41,262 nucleotides of DNA from an uncultured Granulosicoccaceae bacterium (GTDB taxonomy: Bacteria; Pseudomonadota; Gammaproteobacteria; Granulosicoccales; Granulosicoccaceae): the NCBI GenBank assembly GCA_937920585.1, contig CAKZSB010000017.1:1-41262 (forward strand). The letters are read 5' to 3'. Below are positions 26,030 through 34,410 of this stretch, piece by piece; within the stretch, counting starts at the first letter, position 1, and each line of letters opens with the position of its first letter. Below the pieces are notes generated by a model. The model saw only the letters and a list, made by a program, of their open reading frames with translations. It searched no databases and had not been told where the DNA came from. Made by a program: the position numbers and the translations under genes.

Positions 26030-27079
26030 CTAGCGGTTTGCGAGCGTAGTCTGCGGAAATATAATTTCGATGCGTCTGTTTTTCTGACGCCCCTGTGGTG
26101 TTTCGTTTGAGGCAACAGGGCGAGTCTCGCCAAAACCTTCAGCGGTAATACGATCAGCTTCAACACCTCGCTGTATCAGCGCAGTTTTTACGGCTATCGC
26201 GCGCTCTCTGGACATAACCTCGTTCAGATCAGAAGTATTGATATCGTCGGTATAGCCTTCGATAGCAACTTTCAAGCTGCTATTGGTATTCATTATTTCT
26301 GTAATACTATCCAGATGGCGGGTAGCACGCTGGTTCCAAAGACGAGCTGTATTCCCGTCGAAGTATCGATCGCCGAGCACCAACGTCATACCCCGCGGGC
26401 TGGGGTGTGCGTTCATAGCATGCAATGCCTGCTGCAATTGACGATCGGGCTCGATCACCTGTTCGGCCATGGTGACAATAGCGGCTCTGGCAGGTTGATA
26501 GTTTGACAGCTGATTAGCTGGTTGCACTATCCCGGCTGGCTGTTCGGCAACCGCTTTTTCAAGCTCTGCAATGCGCTGCTGCAGCTCTGCAATTCTTGTA
26601 TTTTGCGGTACAGCACTGGGTGCTACCGGCAGAGCAGCAGCCATGACAGGTTCTTGCTCAATTTGCTCAACTGCTGCTACCAGGCGTTCGGTGGTCTGTT
26701 TCTGGGTAGCGATAGCAACCTGCAGGTTTTGCTGGGACCGAACTGCACGGACGCGTTGCTGTGCGATCAGGATGCGCGTTTTTGCCAGAGTAGCTTCATG
26801 CGCTATGGTGCGCTTGCTCTTGAAATAGTCGGCGGCATTTTGCGCTTTTATTAGCTGCTCGCGCGCGTTTGCGAATTCTTCCGGTGCCTGTGCCGCAATG
26901 CTCGGATCACTACTCACCCGTTCGAAAAGCTGCTCTGCCTCTTCAAGTTCAGGGCTCCAGTTTAGCGTTCCTGCGCAACCACTGACCATCAGTACGCTAC
27001 TGATTAGCAGTGGTAATGACAGACGTTTGAGAACGGGTTTGGTCGCCCCTGCGTTCATAACATTCATCAGGCTACTCAT
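26030..27079 (-). CDS. OmpA-family lipoprotein with coiled coil
   Basis: A predicted outer-membrane lipoprotein. A basic N terminus and hydrophobic segment end in the lipobox VSGC with acylation at Cys35. Residues about 40-150 form Ala/Gln/Glu-rich helices, including a heptad-like ELQQRIAELEKAV. The C-terminal third is an OmpA-like peptidoglycan-binding domain (EGYTDD, SRERAIAVKTALIQRGV, GFGETRP, KNRRIEIIF). I chose ATG at 27079, in an 8-base ATGAGTAG overlap with the upstream gene; ATGs at 27067 or 27058 are also possible, and the longer frame to 27151 would bury the signal peptide. The probable role is to anchor envelope to murein (inference). Confidence 0.85.
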   Translation of the reverse strand: MSSLMNVMNAGATKPVLKRLSLPLLISSVLMVSGCAGTLNWSPELEEAEQLFERVSSDPSIAAQAPEEFANAREQLIKAQNAADYFKSKRTIAHEATLAKTRILIAQQRVRAVRSQQNLQVAIATQKQTTERLVAAVEQIEQEPVMAAALPVAPSAVPQNTRIAELQQRIAELEKAVAEQPAGIVQPANQLSNYQPARAAIVTMAEQVIEPDRQLQQALHAMNAHPSPRGMTLVLGDRYFDGNTARLWNQRATRHLDSITEIMNTNSSLKVAIEGYTDDINTSDLNEVMSRERAIAVKTALIQRGVEADRITAEGFGETRPVASNETPQGRQKNRRIEIIFPQTTLANR

Positions 27080-27473
27080 CGATTGCGTTGGTGTAGACAA
27101 CAGTCCGCGCAGCGCCGGCGGCAGCTTGCGGCGCAGCGACAGGCTGCACACTTTGCAGCGAATTTATCGACGCTTCGCTGTGTTCAGCGTCACTGATCGC
27201 TTCGGCCAATTGAGCTTCCGCATCAGCCAGTTCGATCAAACGTCGGGCGCGGTGGTTTCGGTTGGATTGCATCAGCACCTCAGCTTTTGCTACACGGTCT
27301 GTTGCGCTCTTGAACAGCTCAGGGGCATATTGCAGTGCATTTGCGCGTTCTGCGTCGCGAATAGATGAGCGAGCGGCCTCCATTTCCAGCGTGGGCAGCG
27401 CGCCAGCGCAGCCGCTGCCAATTAGTGCTACAACGAGTGGAAGCAGCCGTAAGTGGGCTGAATAAGTTTTCAT
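27072..27473 (-). CDS. Small DUF4398-like lipoprotein
   Basis: A 133-residue exported protein with signal peptide and lipobox GSGC (Cys22). The mature part is helical and Ala/Glu/Arg-rich, with segments such as ARSSIRDAERANALQYAPELF and ADAEAQLAEAI that resemble the DUF4398 family (named from memory; a profile search is needed). I chose ATG at 27473 because GAGG lies 6 bases upstream; five further codons upstream are open. Its stop overlaps the start of the OmpA-type lipoprotein, so the two are very probably made together. Function is unknown; a periplasmic helper or partner of the OmpA-type protein is a reasonable guess. Confidence 0.8.
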   Translation of the reverse strand: MKTYSAHLRLLPLVVALIGSGCAGALPTLEMEAARSSIRDAERANALQYAPELFKSATDRVAKAEVLMQSNRNHRARRLIELADAEAQLAEAISDAEHSEASINSLQSVQPVAAPQAAAGAARTVVYTNAIDE

Positions 27474-27580
27474 GTAATCCTCAATCATTAGCTTGCAAGA
27501 CGTCTAGCAGCGTTTTTGCGCCGGGTTGCAAAATTCTGATAGTGTGACCAGCAATAAATATGCGAGGTTTAGCAATAGCG

Positions 27581-27597
27581 TGGTGTTGGCAACACCA
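27581..27597. repeat. Inverted repeat upstream of the lipoprotein pair
   Basis: TGGTGTTG-G-CAACACCA is a 17-base dyad with 8-bp arms, in the 190-base gap between the DUF4398-like gene and hemD. It lies 108 bases upstream of the DUF4398-like start codon. It could be an operator; the gap has no clear sigma-70 promoter. Confidence 0.4.
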
Positions 27598-27663
27598 GAG
27601 TGTGTCCGGATTGCTTGTCATGACTGTATTTTGTGAACAGGCGCCGACTATTCCGTGGCTGAG

Positions 27664-28434
27664 TTAGCCTGCAGGCGTTGATTCTGCGCACTCGCGCAAG
27701 GCTTGCAACTGGCCTGTGTCACCGGGGGGTATGGCAACGCTGATTTTTTCGCTAAAGCCAAGAGCCTTCGCCAGGTCAGCGCATCGACTACTGTTGACGA
27801 TTAACGGCCGTGATCTGACAACTGATAACTGTGCCGGCGTCAGTAGCTTCGCCAGGTTTTGCAATCCAAGATCGCTACTAACGCACGAGACGTTGGTCTG
27901 TTGCACGGCTTTTTCGATATCGCTTTGAGCAAGCTTTGGGATTCTGCGCTGGTAGAGTTCGAGGTGGCTCACACTGGCAGCTCGTGGAGTAAGTTGTTCA
28001 ATCAGCAGGTTGCGGCCGCTGTCACCGCGCAGGATCGCAACGTCGAAGCCGCGCAGATCAATCGTTGACAGCGCCTTCAACATACCCTCACTGTTATGTT
28101 TTACTGGCGTTATATCTACGCGTATCCCGTTATCCTCCAGTGCTTTGGCAGTAGCCGGGCCAATTGCGGCAACCAGTACCTCTGCACTGCGCCAGGCGCG
28201 CGGCCACTGACGAATGGCACCGTTTACTGCATTGGCGCTGGTGAATATCAGCAGCTTGTATTGAGCCAACCGCTGCGGATCGGCTGGCAACGGCGGAAAA
28301 ACGATCTCGATGGTAGGCAACCGGGCGGTGCTTGCGCCCGCGAGCTGCAGTGATTTACAAAAGCCGGCTGCTTGTTGTTCGGGGCGTGTCACCAGTACCG
28401 ACAATCTCGCAAGCGAGGTGGCCTCAGCCGACAT
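27664..28434 (-). CDS. hemD: Uroporphyrinogen-III synthase
   Basis: HemD closes hydroxymethylbilane into uroporphyrinogen III, inverting ring D, in heme and siroheme synthesis. The 256-residue protein has the two-domain fold with LVTRPEQQAAGF at the start, LIFTSANAVNGAI, AIGPATAKALEDNGI and AILRGDSGRNLL. The sequence family is poorly conserved, so the 2-base spacing after hemC is important support. In many gammaproteobacteria hemX and hemY follow; here hemD is followed by a 190-base gap. Start is ATG at 28434. Confidence 0.92.
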   Translation of the reverse strand: MSAEATSLARLSVLVTRPEQQAAGFCKSLQLAGASTARLPTIEIVFPPLPADPQRLAQYKLLIFTSANAVNGAIRQWPRAWRSAEVLVAAIGPATAKALEDNGIRVDITPVKHNSEGMLKALSTIDLRGFDVAILRGDSGRNLLIEQLTPRAASVSHLELYQRRIPKLAQSDIEKAVQQTNVSCVSSDLGLQNLAKLLTPAQLSVVRSRPLIVNSSRCADLAKALGFSEKISVAIPPGDTGQLQALRECAESTPAG

Positions 28435-28436
28435 GG

Positions 28437-29372
28437 TCAGGTTGTCCGCGGTGTGGCCAGGGCGAGATCGGCAATGATGGCCTGTGCACCCATTGCCAGA
28501 AGCTTGTCCGCCAGAGCGGCACCCAGCGCTGTGGCGTTATCTGCGTGGTCACTGCCGTCTGCACGGTATACCGTTTTACCGTCCGCTGTGCCAACCAGCG
28601 CCCGCATAGCCAGTGTGTTGCCTTTGAGTTCGCTAAAGGCTGCGATCGGTGTCTGGCAGCTGCCACCCAGCCTGGCATTCAAGCTTCGCTCTGCTGCGAC
28701 GCGCGACGCGGTCTGGCTATGATGCAGGGCACGAACGATTTCATTGGTCGTAACATCGTCCGATTTGCACTCTATGCCAATGGCCCCCTGAGCGCAGGCG
28801 GGTAACATGGTTGTTGTCGGCAGTTCTGCAGTAATGCGGTGCTGCAATTCGAGCCTGATCAAGCCTGCTGCTGCGAGTATGATGGCATCGAATTCGCCGT
28901 TATCGAGCTTGGCAAGTCGGGTGTTGACGTTGCCGCGCAGATCCAGCATCTGAAGGTGAGGGTATTTCTCCATTAACTGGCATTGTCGCCGCAGGCTGCA
29001 GGTACCGACGCGAGCGCCTTGAGGAAGCTCATCGAGCGACTGGAAATGGTTGGATACCAGTGCATCGTGGGGGTTTTCGCGAGCCAGAATTGCCGCGAGG
29101 TGCAGACCGGCCGGAAATTCTGCGCCAAGATCTTTCATCGAATGAACGGCAAGGTCTGCGCGACCTTCGAGCATGCCGCGCTGCAACTCTTTGACGAACA
29201 GCCCTTTGCCACCGATTTTAGCGAGCGGGGTGTCGAGTATTTCATCGCCGCGGGTTGTCATCCGGACAAGTTCCGATGCCACACCCATAGCGCCCAGACG
29301 GCGTTGTACTTCTTCGGCCTGCCAGATGGCCAATGGGCTTTTGCGTGTAGCGATGCGCAGCGGTTGCGGCAT
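28437..29372 (-). CDS. hemC: Hydroxymethylbilane synthase (porphobilinogen deaminase)
   Basis: HemC joins four porphobilinogens into hydroxymethylbilane. The 311-residue protein shows the N-terminal IATRKSPLAIWQA, catalytic Asp81 in AVHSMKD, the arginine-rich CSLRRQCQL loop and the dipyrromethane cofactor cysteine Cys239 in LGGSCQTPI. Length is close to E. coli (313). Start is ATG at 29372. It diverges from argH across a 105-base gap with a 12-bp palindrome and only a weak candidate promoter (CTGAAA-N17-TAAATA) close to the start codon. Confidence 0.97.
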   Translation of the reverse strand: MPQPLRIATRKSPLAIWQAEEVQRRLGAMGVASELVRMTTRGDEILDTPLAKIGGKGLFVKELQRGMLEGRADLAVHSMKDLGAEFPAGLHLAAILARENPHDALVSNHFQSLDELPQGARVGTCSLRRQCQLMEKYPHLQMLDLRGNVNTRLAKLDNGEFDAIILAAAGLIRLELQHRITAELPTTTMLPACAQGAIGIECKSDDVTTNEIVRALHHSQTASRVAAERSLNARLGGSCQTPIAAFSELKGNTLAMRALVGTADGKTVYRADGSDHADNATALGAALADKLLAMGAQAIIADLALATPRTT

Positions 29373-29411
29373 GTTGTTCTCTGTATTTAGCTTGGGTGGT
29401 TCTGGATTTCA

Positions 29412-29423
29412 GGCCATATGGCC
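29412..29423. promoter_or_regulatory. 12-bp palindrome between hemC and argH
   Basis: GGCCATATGGCC is a perfect palindrome in the 105-base gap between the divergent hemC and argH genes. It would overlap or abut promoters of both, so it is a candidate operator, although a chance palindrome of this length is possible. Confidence 0.3.
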
Positions 29424-29477
29424 GGACGCTAGCTGATATTATCTGCTCTGGCACTGGTTACGGCAAAAAACGATCTG

Positions 29478-30860
29478 ATGAGCAATTTACTTTGGGGCGG
29501 ACGATTCACCGAGAGCACTGATGCTTTCGTGCAGGAATTTACTGCTTCAGTTCAATTTGATCAACGTATGGCGCAACAGGATATTGAGGGTTCGAGAGCC
29601 CACGCATCCATGTTGGGTAGAGCCGGTGTCCTGAGTGCTGGCGACGTGGCCGATATTCAGCGCGGTCTCGATGAAATTGCCACCGAGATTGCCGAAGGTC
29701 GATTCGAATGGTCAATAGCGCTCGAAGATGTTCACATGAATATCGAGGCAGCGCTCACTCGAAAGATCGGCGATGCAGGCAAGCGTCTTCACACCGGTCG
29801 CTCACGCAATGATCAGGTGGCGACAGATATACGGCTATACGTGCGATCAGGGATCGACGACATAGTGCAACAATTAAACCGATTGCGTCACGGAATGCTG
29901 GACCTGGCCGAGCGACACACCGATGTGATCATGCCGGGTTTCACCCACTTGCAGACGGCGCAACCAGTGACCTTCGGGCATCACGTGATGGCCTGGTATG
30001 AAATGATTTGCCGCGATGGTGAACGGCTTTTGGAATGCCGTCGACGGCTCAATCGCTCGCCCCTGGGTGCCGCGGCGCTGGCCGGTACAAGCTACCCGAT
30101 TGATCGGGAGGATACCTGCCGTGCGCTTGGATTCGAAAAAGTGATAGAGAATTCGCTCGATGCCGTGAGTGATCGCGATTTTGCGATTGAGTTTTGTGCC
30201 GATGCCGCTATCTGCATGACGCACCTGTCACGGATATCGGAAGAACTGGTGCTGTGGTCATCTGCTCAATTCGACTTCATCCAGCTGCCCGATCGCTTCT
30301 GCACGGGTTCGAGCATTATGCCGCAGAAGAAAAACCCTGATGTGCCAGAGCTTGTGCGCGGTAAGAGTGGCAGGGTGGTCGGGCATCTGGTAAGCCTGCT
30401 GACCCTGATGAAATCACAGCCGCTAACCTACAACAAAGACAATCAGGAAGATAAAGAGCCCTTATTCGACACCATGGACACGCTGTTCAACTGTCTGCGG
30501 GCGTTTGCCGACATGATACCGGCGATCGAGCCCAAAAGTGATGTGATGCTTGAGGCTGCCAGGCGAGGATTTTCAACCGCGACAGACCTTGCGGATTATC
30601 TGGTCAGAAAGGGCCTGGCCTTTCGAGATAGCCACGAAGTCGTTGGCAAGGCCGTGGCAGAGGGTGTTGAACGAGGGCTGGATCTAAGCGAGTTCACTTT
30701 GGCCGAATTGCAGCAGTTCAGCGACCGCATCGAGAGCGACGTTTTTGATGTGCTCACCCTCGAAGGGTCGGTGGCCAGTCGCGATCACATTGGCGGCACA
30801 GCGCCACAACAAGTTGCGGCAGCCGTGGTACGTGCACGAGCAGCACTGGAAACGGATTAG
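29478..30860 (+). CDS. argH: Argininosuccinate lyase
   Basis: ArgH splits argininosuccinate into arginine and fumarate, the last step of arginine synthesis. The 460-residue protein (E. coli 457) has LWGGRFTE at the start, the HTGRSRNDQ motif, and the fumarase-superfamily signature [12 protein letters not shown] with the catalytic serine loop at about residues 277-288. ATG at 29478 lacks a clear ribosome site. The stop TAG at 30858-30860 overlaps the stop of the convergent sthA, so no terminator separates the two. Confidence 0.97.
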   Translation: MSNLLWGGRFTESTDAFVQEFTASVQFDQRMAQQDIEGSRAHASMLGRAGVLSAGDVADIQRGLDEIATEIAEGRFEWSIALEDVHMNIEAALTRKIGDAGKRLHTGRSRNDQVATDIRLYVRSGIDDIVQQLNRLRHGMLDLAERHTDVIMPGFTHLQTAQPVTFGHHVMAWYEMICRDGERLLECRRRLNRSPLGAAALAGTSYPIDREDTCRALGFEKVIENSLDAVSDRDFAIEFCADAAICMTHLSRISEELVLWSSAQFDFIQLPDRFCTGSSIMPQKKNPDVPELVRGKSGRVVGHLVSLLTLMKSQPLTYNKDNQEDKEPLFDTMDTLFNCLRAFADMIPAIEPKSDVMLEAARRGFSTATDLADYLVRKGLAFRDSHEVVGKAVAEGVERGLDLSEFTLAELQQFSDRIESDVFDVLTLEGSVASRDHIGGTAPQQVAAAVVRARAALETD

Positions 30861-32332
30861 TCTTCCGGTTCGTCGCTCGGCTCTGCTGTTTCTTCAGGTT
30901 GATCGGCCTCGGCCTCGGCCTCGGTCGGGGCCTGCCACTGCACGCGATTGAGACCATTAAGTGCAGCGACCCGGTAGGCTTCAGCCATAGTGGGATAATT
31001 AAATGTATTCTCGGTGAAGTAGGTCACCCGATTACCGGGTGATGGCTGGCGCATGATCGCCTGGCCAATGTGGATAATCTCGGATGCCTGGTAGCCGAAA
31101 CAGTGAATCCCCAGTATCTCCAGGGTTTCGGTGTGAAAAAGTATCTTGATCATCCCGGTGGTCTGACCAGTAATCTGTGCTCTCGCAATGGATCGAAACA
31201 GAGCACGACCCACTTCATAAGGGATTTTTTGTTCAGTAAGCTGTGCTTCGGTCAAACCCAGTGAGCTGATTTCGGGATCGGTATAGATGCCAGTGGGGAT
31301 ATCTGTAATCAGCGTGTTATCGCAACGACCTTCCCCGATATAGGCGCCGGCAAAACGGCCCTGATCGTAGCTGGCGCTGGCGAGCCCGGGCGGACCTGCG
31401 ACATCACCGACCGCAAAAATATGCGGCACACTGCTGCGGTAGTATTCGTCGATTTCTATCTGCTTGCGCTCATCGGCTGCCAGACCGGCATTAGAGAGGT
31501 TCAGTGCATCAGTGTTGCCAGATCGACCATTCGCCCAAAGCAGCACGTCTGCCTGAAATCGTTTGCCACTTTCCAGCTGCATCACAACGTGCTGGTCGTT
31601 GGCTTCAACCGTTTGATATTTTTCCTGATGGCGGACTGTCACGCCAATTTCCCTGAAATGGTAGCCGAGTGCTTCAGCGATCTCGATATCGAGAGATGAG
31701 AGCAATCGATCCCGGGTGTTGACCAGATCCACCTTGACTCCCAGATTGCCGAATATGGAAGCGTACTCACAGCCAATCACCCCGGCGCCATAAATGATGA
31801 TAGACCGCGGCACCAGGTTGATATTGAGAATGCTGTCGCTGTCGCAGATGCGAGGGTGGTCGAATTCAATGTCTTCGGGGTGATAGGGGGTAGAGCCGGT
31901 CGCGATGATAATGTTATCCGCGCGGCACGTTTCGCTGTGACCTGCCGGATTGGATACGGTCAGCGTGTTTGCATCGATGAAACTGGCGGTGCCGGTCAGC
32001 ACCTCCACGCGATTTCGGTAATAGAACCCCTCGCGCATGTTGACCTGCTGGGTCACCACAGACTCTGCGGACTTGAGCAGATCGGGCCAGGTGATATCCA
32101 GCGGGCCGGCCAGCTTGCGGAACACCGGATCGGCGCGGAACCGGCTGATCATTTGCACCGAGTGGCGCAGCGCCTTGCTGGGGATTGTGCCCCAGTGGGT
32201 GCAGCCACCGCCTACATCGCGGTAGTTCTCCAGCACAGCGACTCGCTTTCCAGACTTGGCGAGTTTCATGGATGCGCCCTCGCCGGCGGGGCCTGAACCA
32301 ATAACAATTACGTCGAAATGCTTGATAGCCAT
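30857..32332 (-). CDS. sthA: Soluble pyridine nucleotide transhydrogenase
   Basis: SthA (UdhA) moves reducing equivalents between NADPH and NAD+ in the cytoplasm without proton pumping. The 491-residue flavoprotein has the FAD motif [27 protein letters not shown], and the NAD-binding [15 protein letters not shown]. The CTHWGT stretch has only one of the two redox cysteines of dihydrolipoamide dehydrogenases, which is diagnostic of SthA. Unlike E. coli SthA (466 aa), it has an acidic tail of about 25 residues after NGLNRVQW, encoded partly by tandem CGGCCT hexamers (30904-30921). Start is ATG at 32332. Confidence 0.95.
   Translation of the reverse strand: MAIKHFDVIVIGSGPAGEGASMKLAKSGKRVAVLENYRDVGGGCTHWGTIPSKALRHSVQMISRFRADPVFRKLAGPLDITWPDLLKSAESVVTQQVNMREGFYYRNRVEVLTGTASFIDANTLTVSNPAGHSETCRADNIIIATGSTPYHPEDIEFDHPRICDSDSILNINLVPRSIIIYGAGVIGCEYASIFGNLGVKVDLVNTRDRLLSSLDIEIAEALGYHFREIGVTVRHQEKYQTVEANDQHVVMQLESGKRFQADVLLWANGRSGNTDALNLSNAGLAADERKQIEIDEYYRSSVPHIFAVGDVAGPPGLASASYDQGRFAGAYIGEGRCDNTLITDIPTGIYTDPEISSLGLTEAQLTEQKIPYEVGRALFRSIARAQITGQTTGMIKILFHTETLEILGIHCFGYQASEIIHIGQAIMRQPSPGNRVTYFTENTFNYPTMAEAYRVAALNGLNRVQWQAPTEAEAEADQPEETAEPSDEPED
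30904..30927. repeat. Tandem hexamer in the sthA tail
   Basis: CGGCCT is repeated three times (30904-30921), followed by a one-base variant CGGTCG. On the coding (minus) strand it reads alternating Glu and Ala codons in the acidic tail. Copy number could vary by slippage without shifting the frame. Confidence 0.8.
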
Positions 32333-32463
32333 AAATGTGAACGATCTTTAACAGTGAGGGCGGTTAAAAAATGCCCGGAACGGTAATGCGGGGTAAAGTG
32401 CGGTTCATCGCAACATTGTAGTGAACCGGACAAGCCCTGATGCGAGGACGATGGTTTGCAGGC

Positions 32464-32478
32464 TGGTAGAATATACGC
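32464..32478 (+). promoter_or_regulatory. Extended -10 promoter with leaderless nadE start
   Basis: TGGTAGAAT (32464-32472) is an extended -10 element, and the ATG of nadE begins six bases after it at 32479, so the first transcribed base would be the A of the start codon. No Shine-Dalgarno sequence precedes the ATG. No good -35 element is present, as is usual for extended -10 promoters. Confidence 0.55.
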
Positions 32479-34410
32479 ATGAACTATGCAGACTATGGCT
32501 TTATTCGAATCGCCGCGTGCTCGCCTGTGGTGGCGATCGCAGATCCGCTTGCGAACGCGCGGGCAATTATAAAAGCGATCTCCGACAATCCCAATGCTTC
32601 ATTATTGCTGTTTCCGGAGCTCTGTGTCAGCGGTTATACCTGCGAAGATCTGTTTTTCAGCCGTGATCTGCTGGTCAACACCGAAATTGCCATGGGTCAG
32701 ATAGCCGCTGCCAGTCCCGATCAGGTCGTGGTGGTGGGCTGTCCATGGCAACTGGCAGACGGTCGATTGTTGAACGTCGCCATGGTGTGCCACGGTGGAC
32801 GCGTGGTTGGCGCGGTCCCCAAAGTGGCTCACCCCAACTACGGGGAATTCTACGACAAACGCTGGTTTGCTTCCGGTCAGGGGATAGATGAAGTGGTCAG
32901 CCACGCGCTGCTCGGGGAGTTTTATCTGGGTTGTGATCAGCTTTTTAGCCTGGGCGAGTCGAGCTTTGCAATAGAGATTTGCGAGGATTTGTGGCTTCCC
33001 ACACCGCCGTTTGCGCGCCACGTGGTGGCCGGCGCAGAGTTGATTCTGAACCTTTCGGCGAGCAATGAACTGGTCGCCAAGGCGGACTATCGGCGCGATC
33101 TGGTGAGGATGGCGAGCGCGCAGGGCGTATGTGCCTACCTGTATGCGTCTGCCGGGCCGACTGAGTCGACCAAGGACATTGTATTCGGCGGCCACCTGAT
33201 ATTTGCCGAAAATGGCGTGCTGGCGGCTGAGTCGGACAGATTCAGTTTTTCAGGCTCGCAACTGCAGGTTGAGTACGATTGGCAAAAGTTGCGGCACGAC
33301 CGAATTGCCAACAGCACATTTGCCTGTTCTCCCCGACCAGGCGGTTACCGGAAAGTTGCCCTGCGGACGCCCCCGGCGCCGATCGATACCCTGATTCGCC
33401 AATATCCGCCACAACCCTTTGTTCCCGATGACGAAGCGGAATTTGGTGCCAGAGCTATAGAGATCATGAAGATCCAGTCGACCGGGCTTGCAAGGAGAGT
33501 GATGGCATCCAGATCCCGAAGTCTTGTGCTGGGTCTGTCCGGAGGTCTGGATTCGACGCTGGCGATGCTTGTCTGTCTGGATACCCTGAAGCTGCTCGAT
33601 TATCAGCCCGAAGCGCTGGTGCTCATCACTATGCCGGGGCCTGCGACCAGCGAGCATACGTTGCTCACCGCTCGTATGCTGGCGGAGGCCGGTGGGACCG
33701 GTTTACTGGATATTTCGATCGAAAAGGCCGTGACCCAGCATCTCTCTGATCTTCGTCATACCGGTGAATACGATGTTGTGTTTGAGAATGCCCAGGCGCG
33801 GGAGCGCACACAACTGTTGTTCGATTATGCGAATAAATGTGGCGGAATCGTGGTGGGCACGGGGGATTTGTCGGAACTGGCGCTGGGTTGGTGTACCTAC
33901 AATGCCGATCATATGTCCAGCTACGGGGTTAACAGCAGCGTGCCCAAAACCATGGTGCAGTACCTTATTCGATGGTATGCGCGACATCGGGCGAGCGACG
34001 CGATGCAACAGGCACTGGAGAGGGTTCTGGATACACCGATTTCACCAGAGCTTGTGCCATCTGACGACGGTGAAGTTGCGCAGCAGACCGAATCGATTGT
34101 CGGCCCGTATGAATTGCATGATTTCTTTATTTATCATTACCTGCGCAATGGCTTTGGTGTAGAGAAGTTGTTCGCGCTGGCAGCTGTCACTCATGGCGAC
34201 AACTACTCGGCGAGTGAAATAAAGAAGTGGTTGCGAGTATTCATTCAGCGGTTTCATACACAACAGTTCAAACGAACCACTTTGCCCGCCGGACCCAAAA
34301 TTGGCAGTGTGAGTTTGTCACCCAGAGGAGACTGGCGCATGCCGGACGAAGCCTCATTTGGCAGCTTGATAGCCACGATAGACGCCATTGACACCGAGTC
34401 TGTCTCATGA
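32479..34410 (+). CDS. nadE: Glutamine-dependent NAD+ synthetase
   Basis: This enzyme amidates nicotinate adenine dinucleotide to NAD+ with ammonia released from glutamine by its own nitrilase-type domain. The 643-residue protein has the Glu-Lys-Cys triad as Glu47 (LLFPELCVSGY), Lys115 (VPKVAHPNYGEF) and Cys168 (FAIEICEDLW). The C-terminal PP-loop synthetase domain shows GLSGGLDSTLAM near residues 352-363 and GTGDLSELALGW. This is the long two-domain form, not the short ammonia-dependent E. coli type. The start region suggests a leaderless mRNA. Its stop overlaps the next gene by ATGA. Confidence 0.95.
   Translation: MNYADYGFIRIAACSPVVAIADPLANARAIIKAISDNPNASLLLFPELCVSGYTCEDLFFSRDLLVNTEIAMGQIAAASPDQVVVVGCPWQLADGRLLNVAMVCHGGRVVGAVPKVAHPNYGEFYDKRWFASGQGIDEVVSHALLGEFYLGCDQLFSLGESSFAIEICEDLWLPTPPFARHVVAGAELILNLSASNELVAKADYRRDLVRMASAQGVCAYLYASAGPTESTKDIVFGGHLIFAENGVLAAESDRFSFSGSQLQVEYDWQKLRHDRIANSTFACSPRPGGYRKVALRTPPAPIDTLIRQYPPQPFVPDDEAEFGARAIEIMKIQSTGLARRVMASRSRSLVLGLSGGLDSTLAMLVCLDTLKLLDYQPEALVLITMPGPATSEHTLLTARMLAEAGGTGLLDISIEKAVTQHLSDLRHTGEYDVVFENAQARERTQLLFDYANKCGGIVVGTGDLSELALGWCTYNADHMSSYGVNSSVPKTMVQYLIRWYARHRASDAMQQALERVLDTPISPELVPSDDGEVAQQTESIVGPYELHDFFIYHYLRNGFGVEKLFALAAVTHGDNYSASEIKKWLRVFIQRFHTQQFKRTTLPAGPKIGSVSLSPRGDWRMPDEASFGSLIATIDAIDTESVS

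Noticed and set aside
27072-27151. Longer start (27151) for the OmpA-type lipoprotein
   Set aside because: It would bury the signal peptide behind 24 extra residues and overlap the upstream gene by 80 bases; ATG 27079 in the stop/start overlap is more sensible.
29979-29990. CATCACGTGATG palindrome in argH as a third parS
   Set aside because: It shares only the CACGTG core with parS; the outer bases do not match. The CACGTG sites near 16478 and 33018 fail for the same reason.
31069-31077. TGTGGATAA, a consensus DnaA box, inside sthA
   Set aside because: Single copy in coding sequence 13 kb from dnaA, with no AT-rich run or other boxes nearby; best taken as chance.
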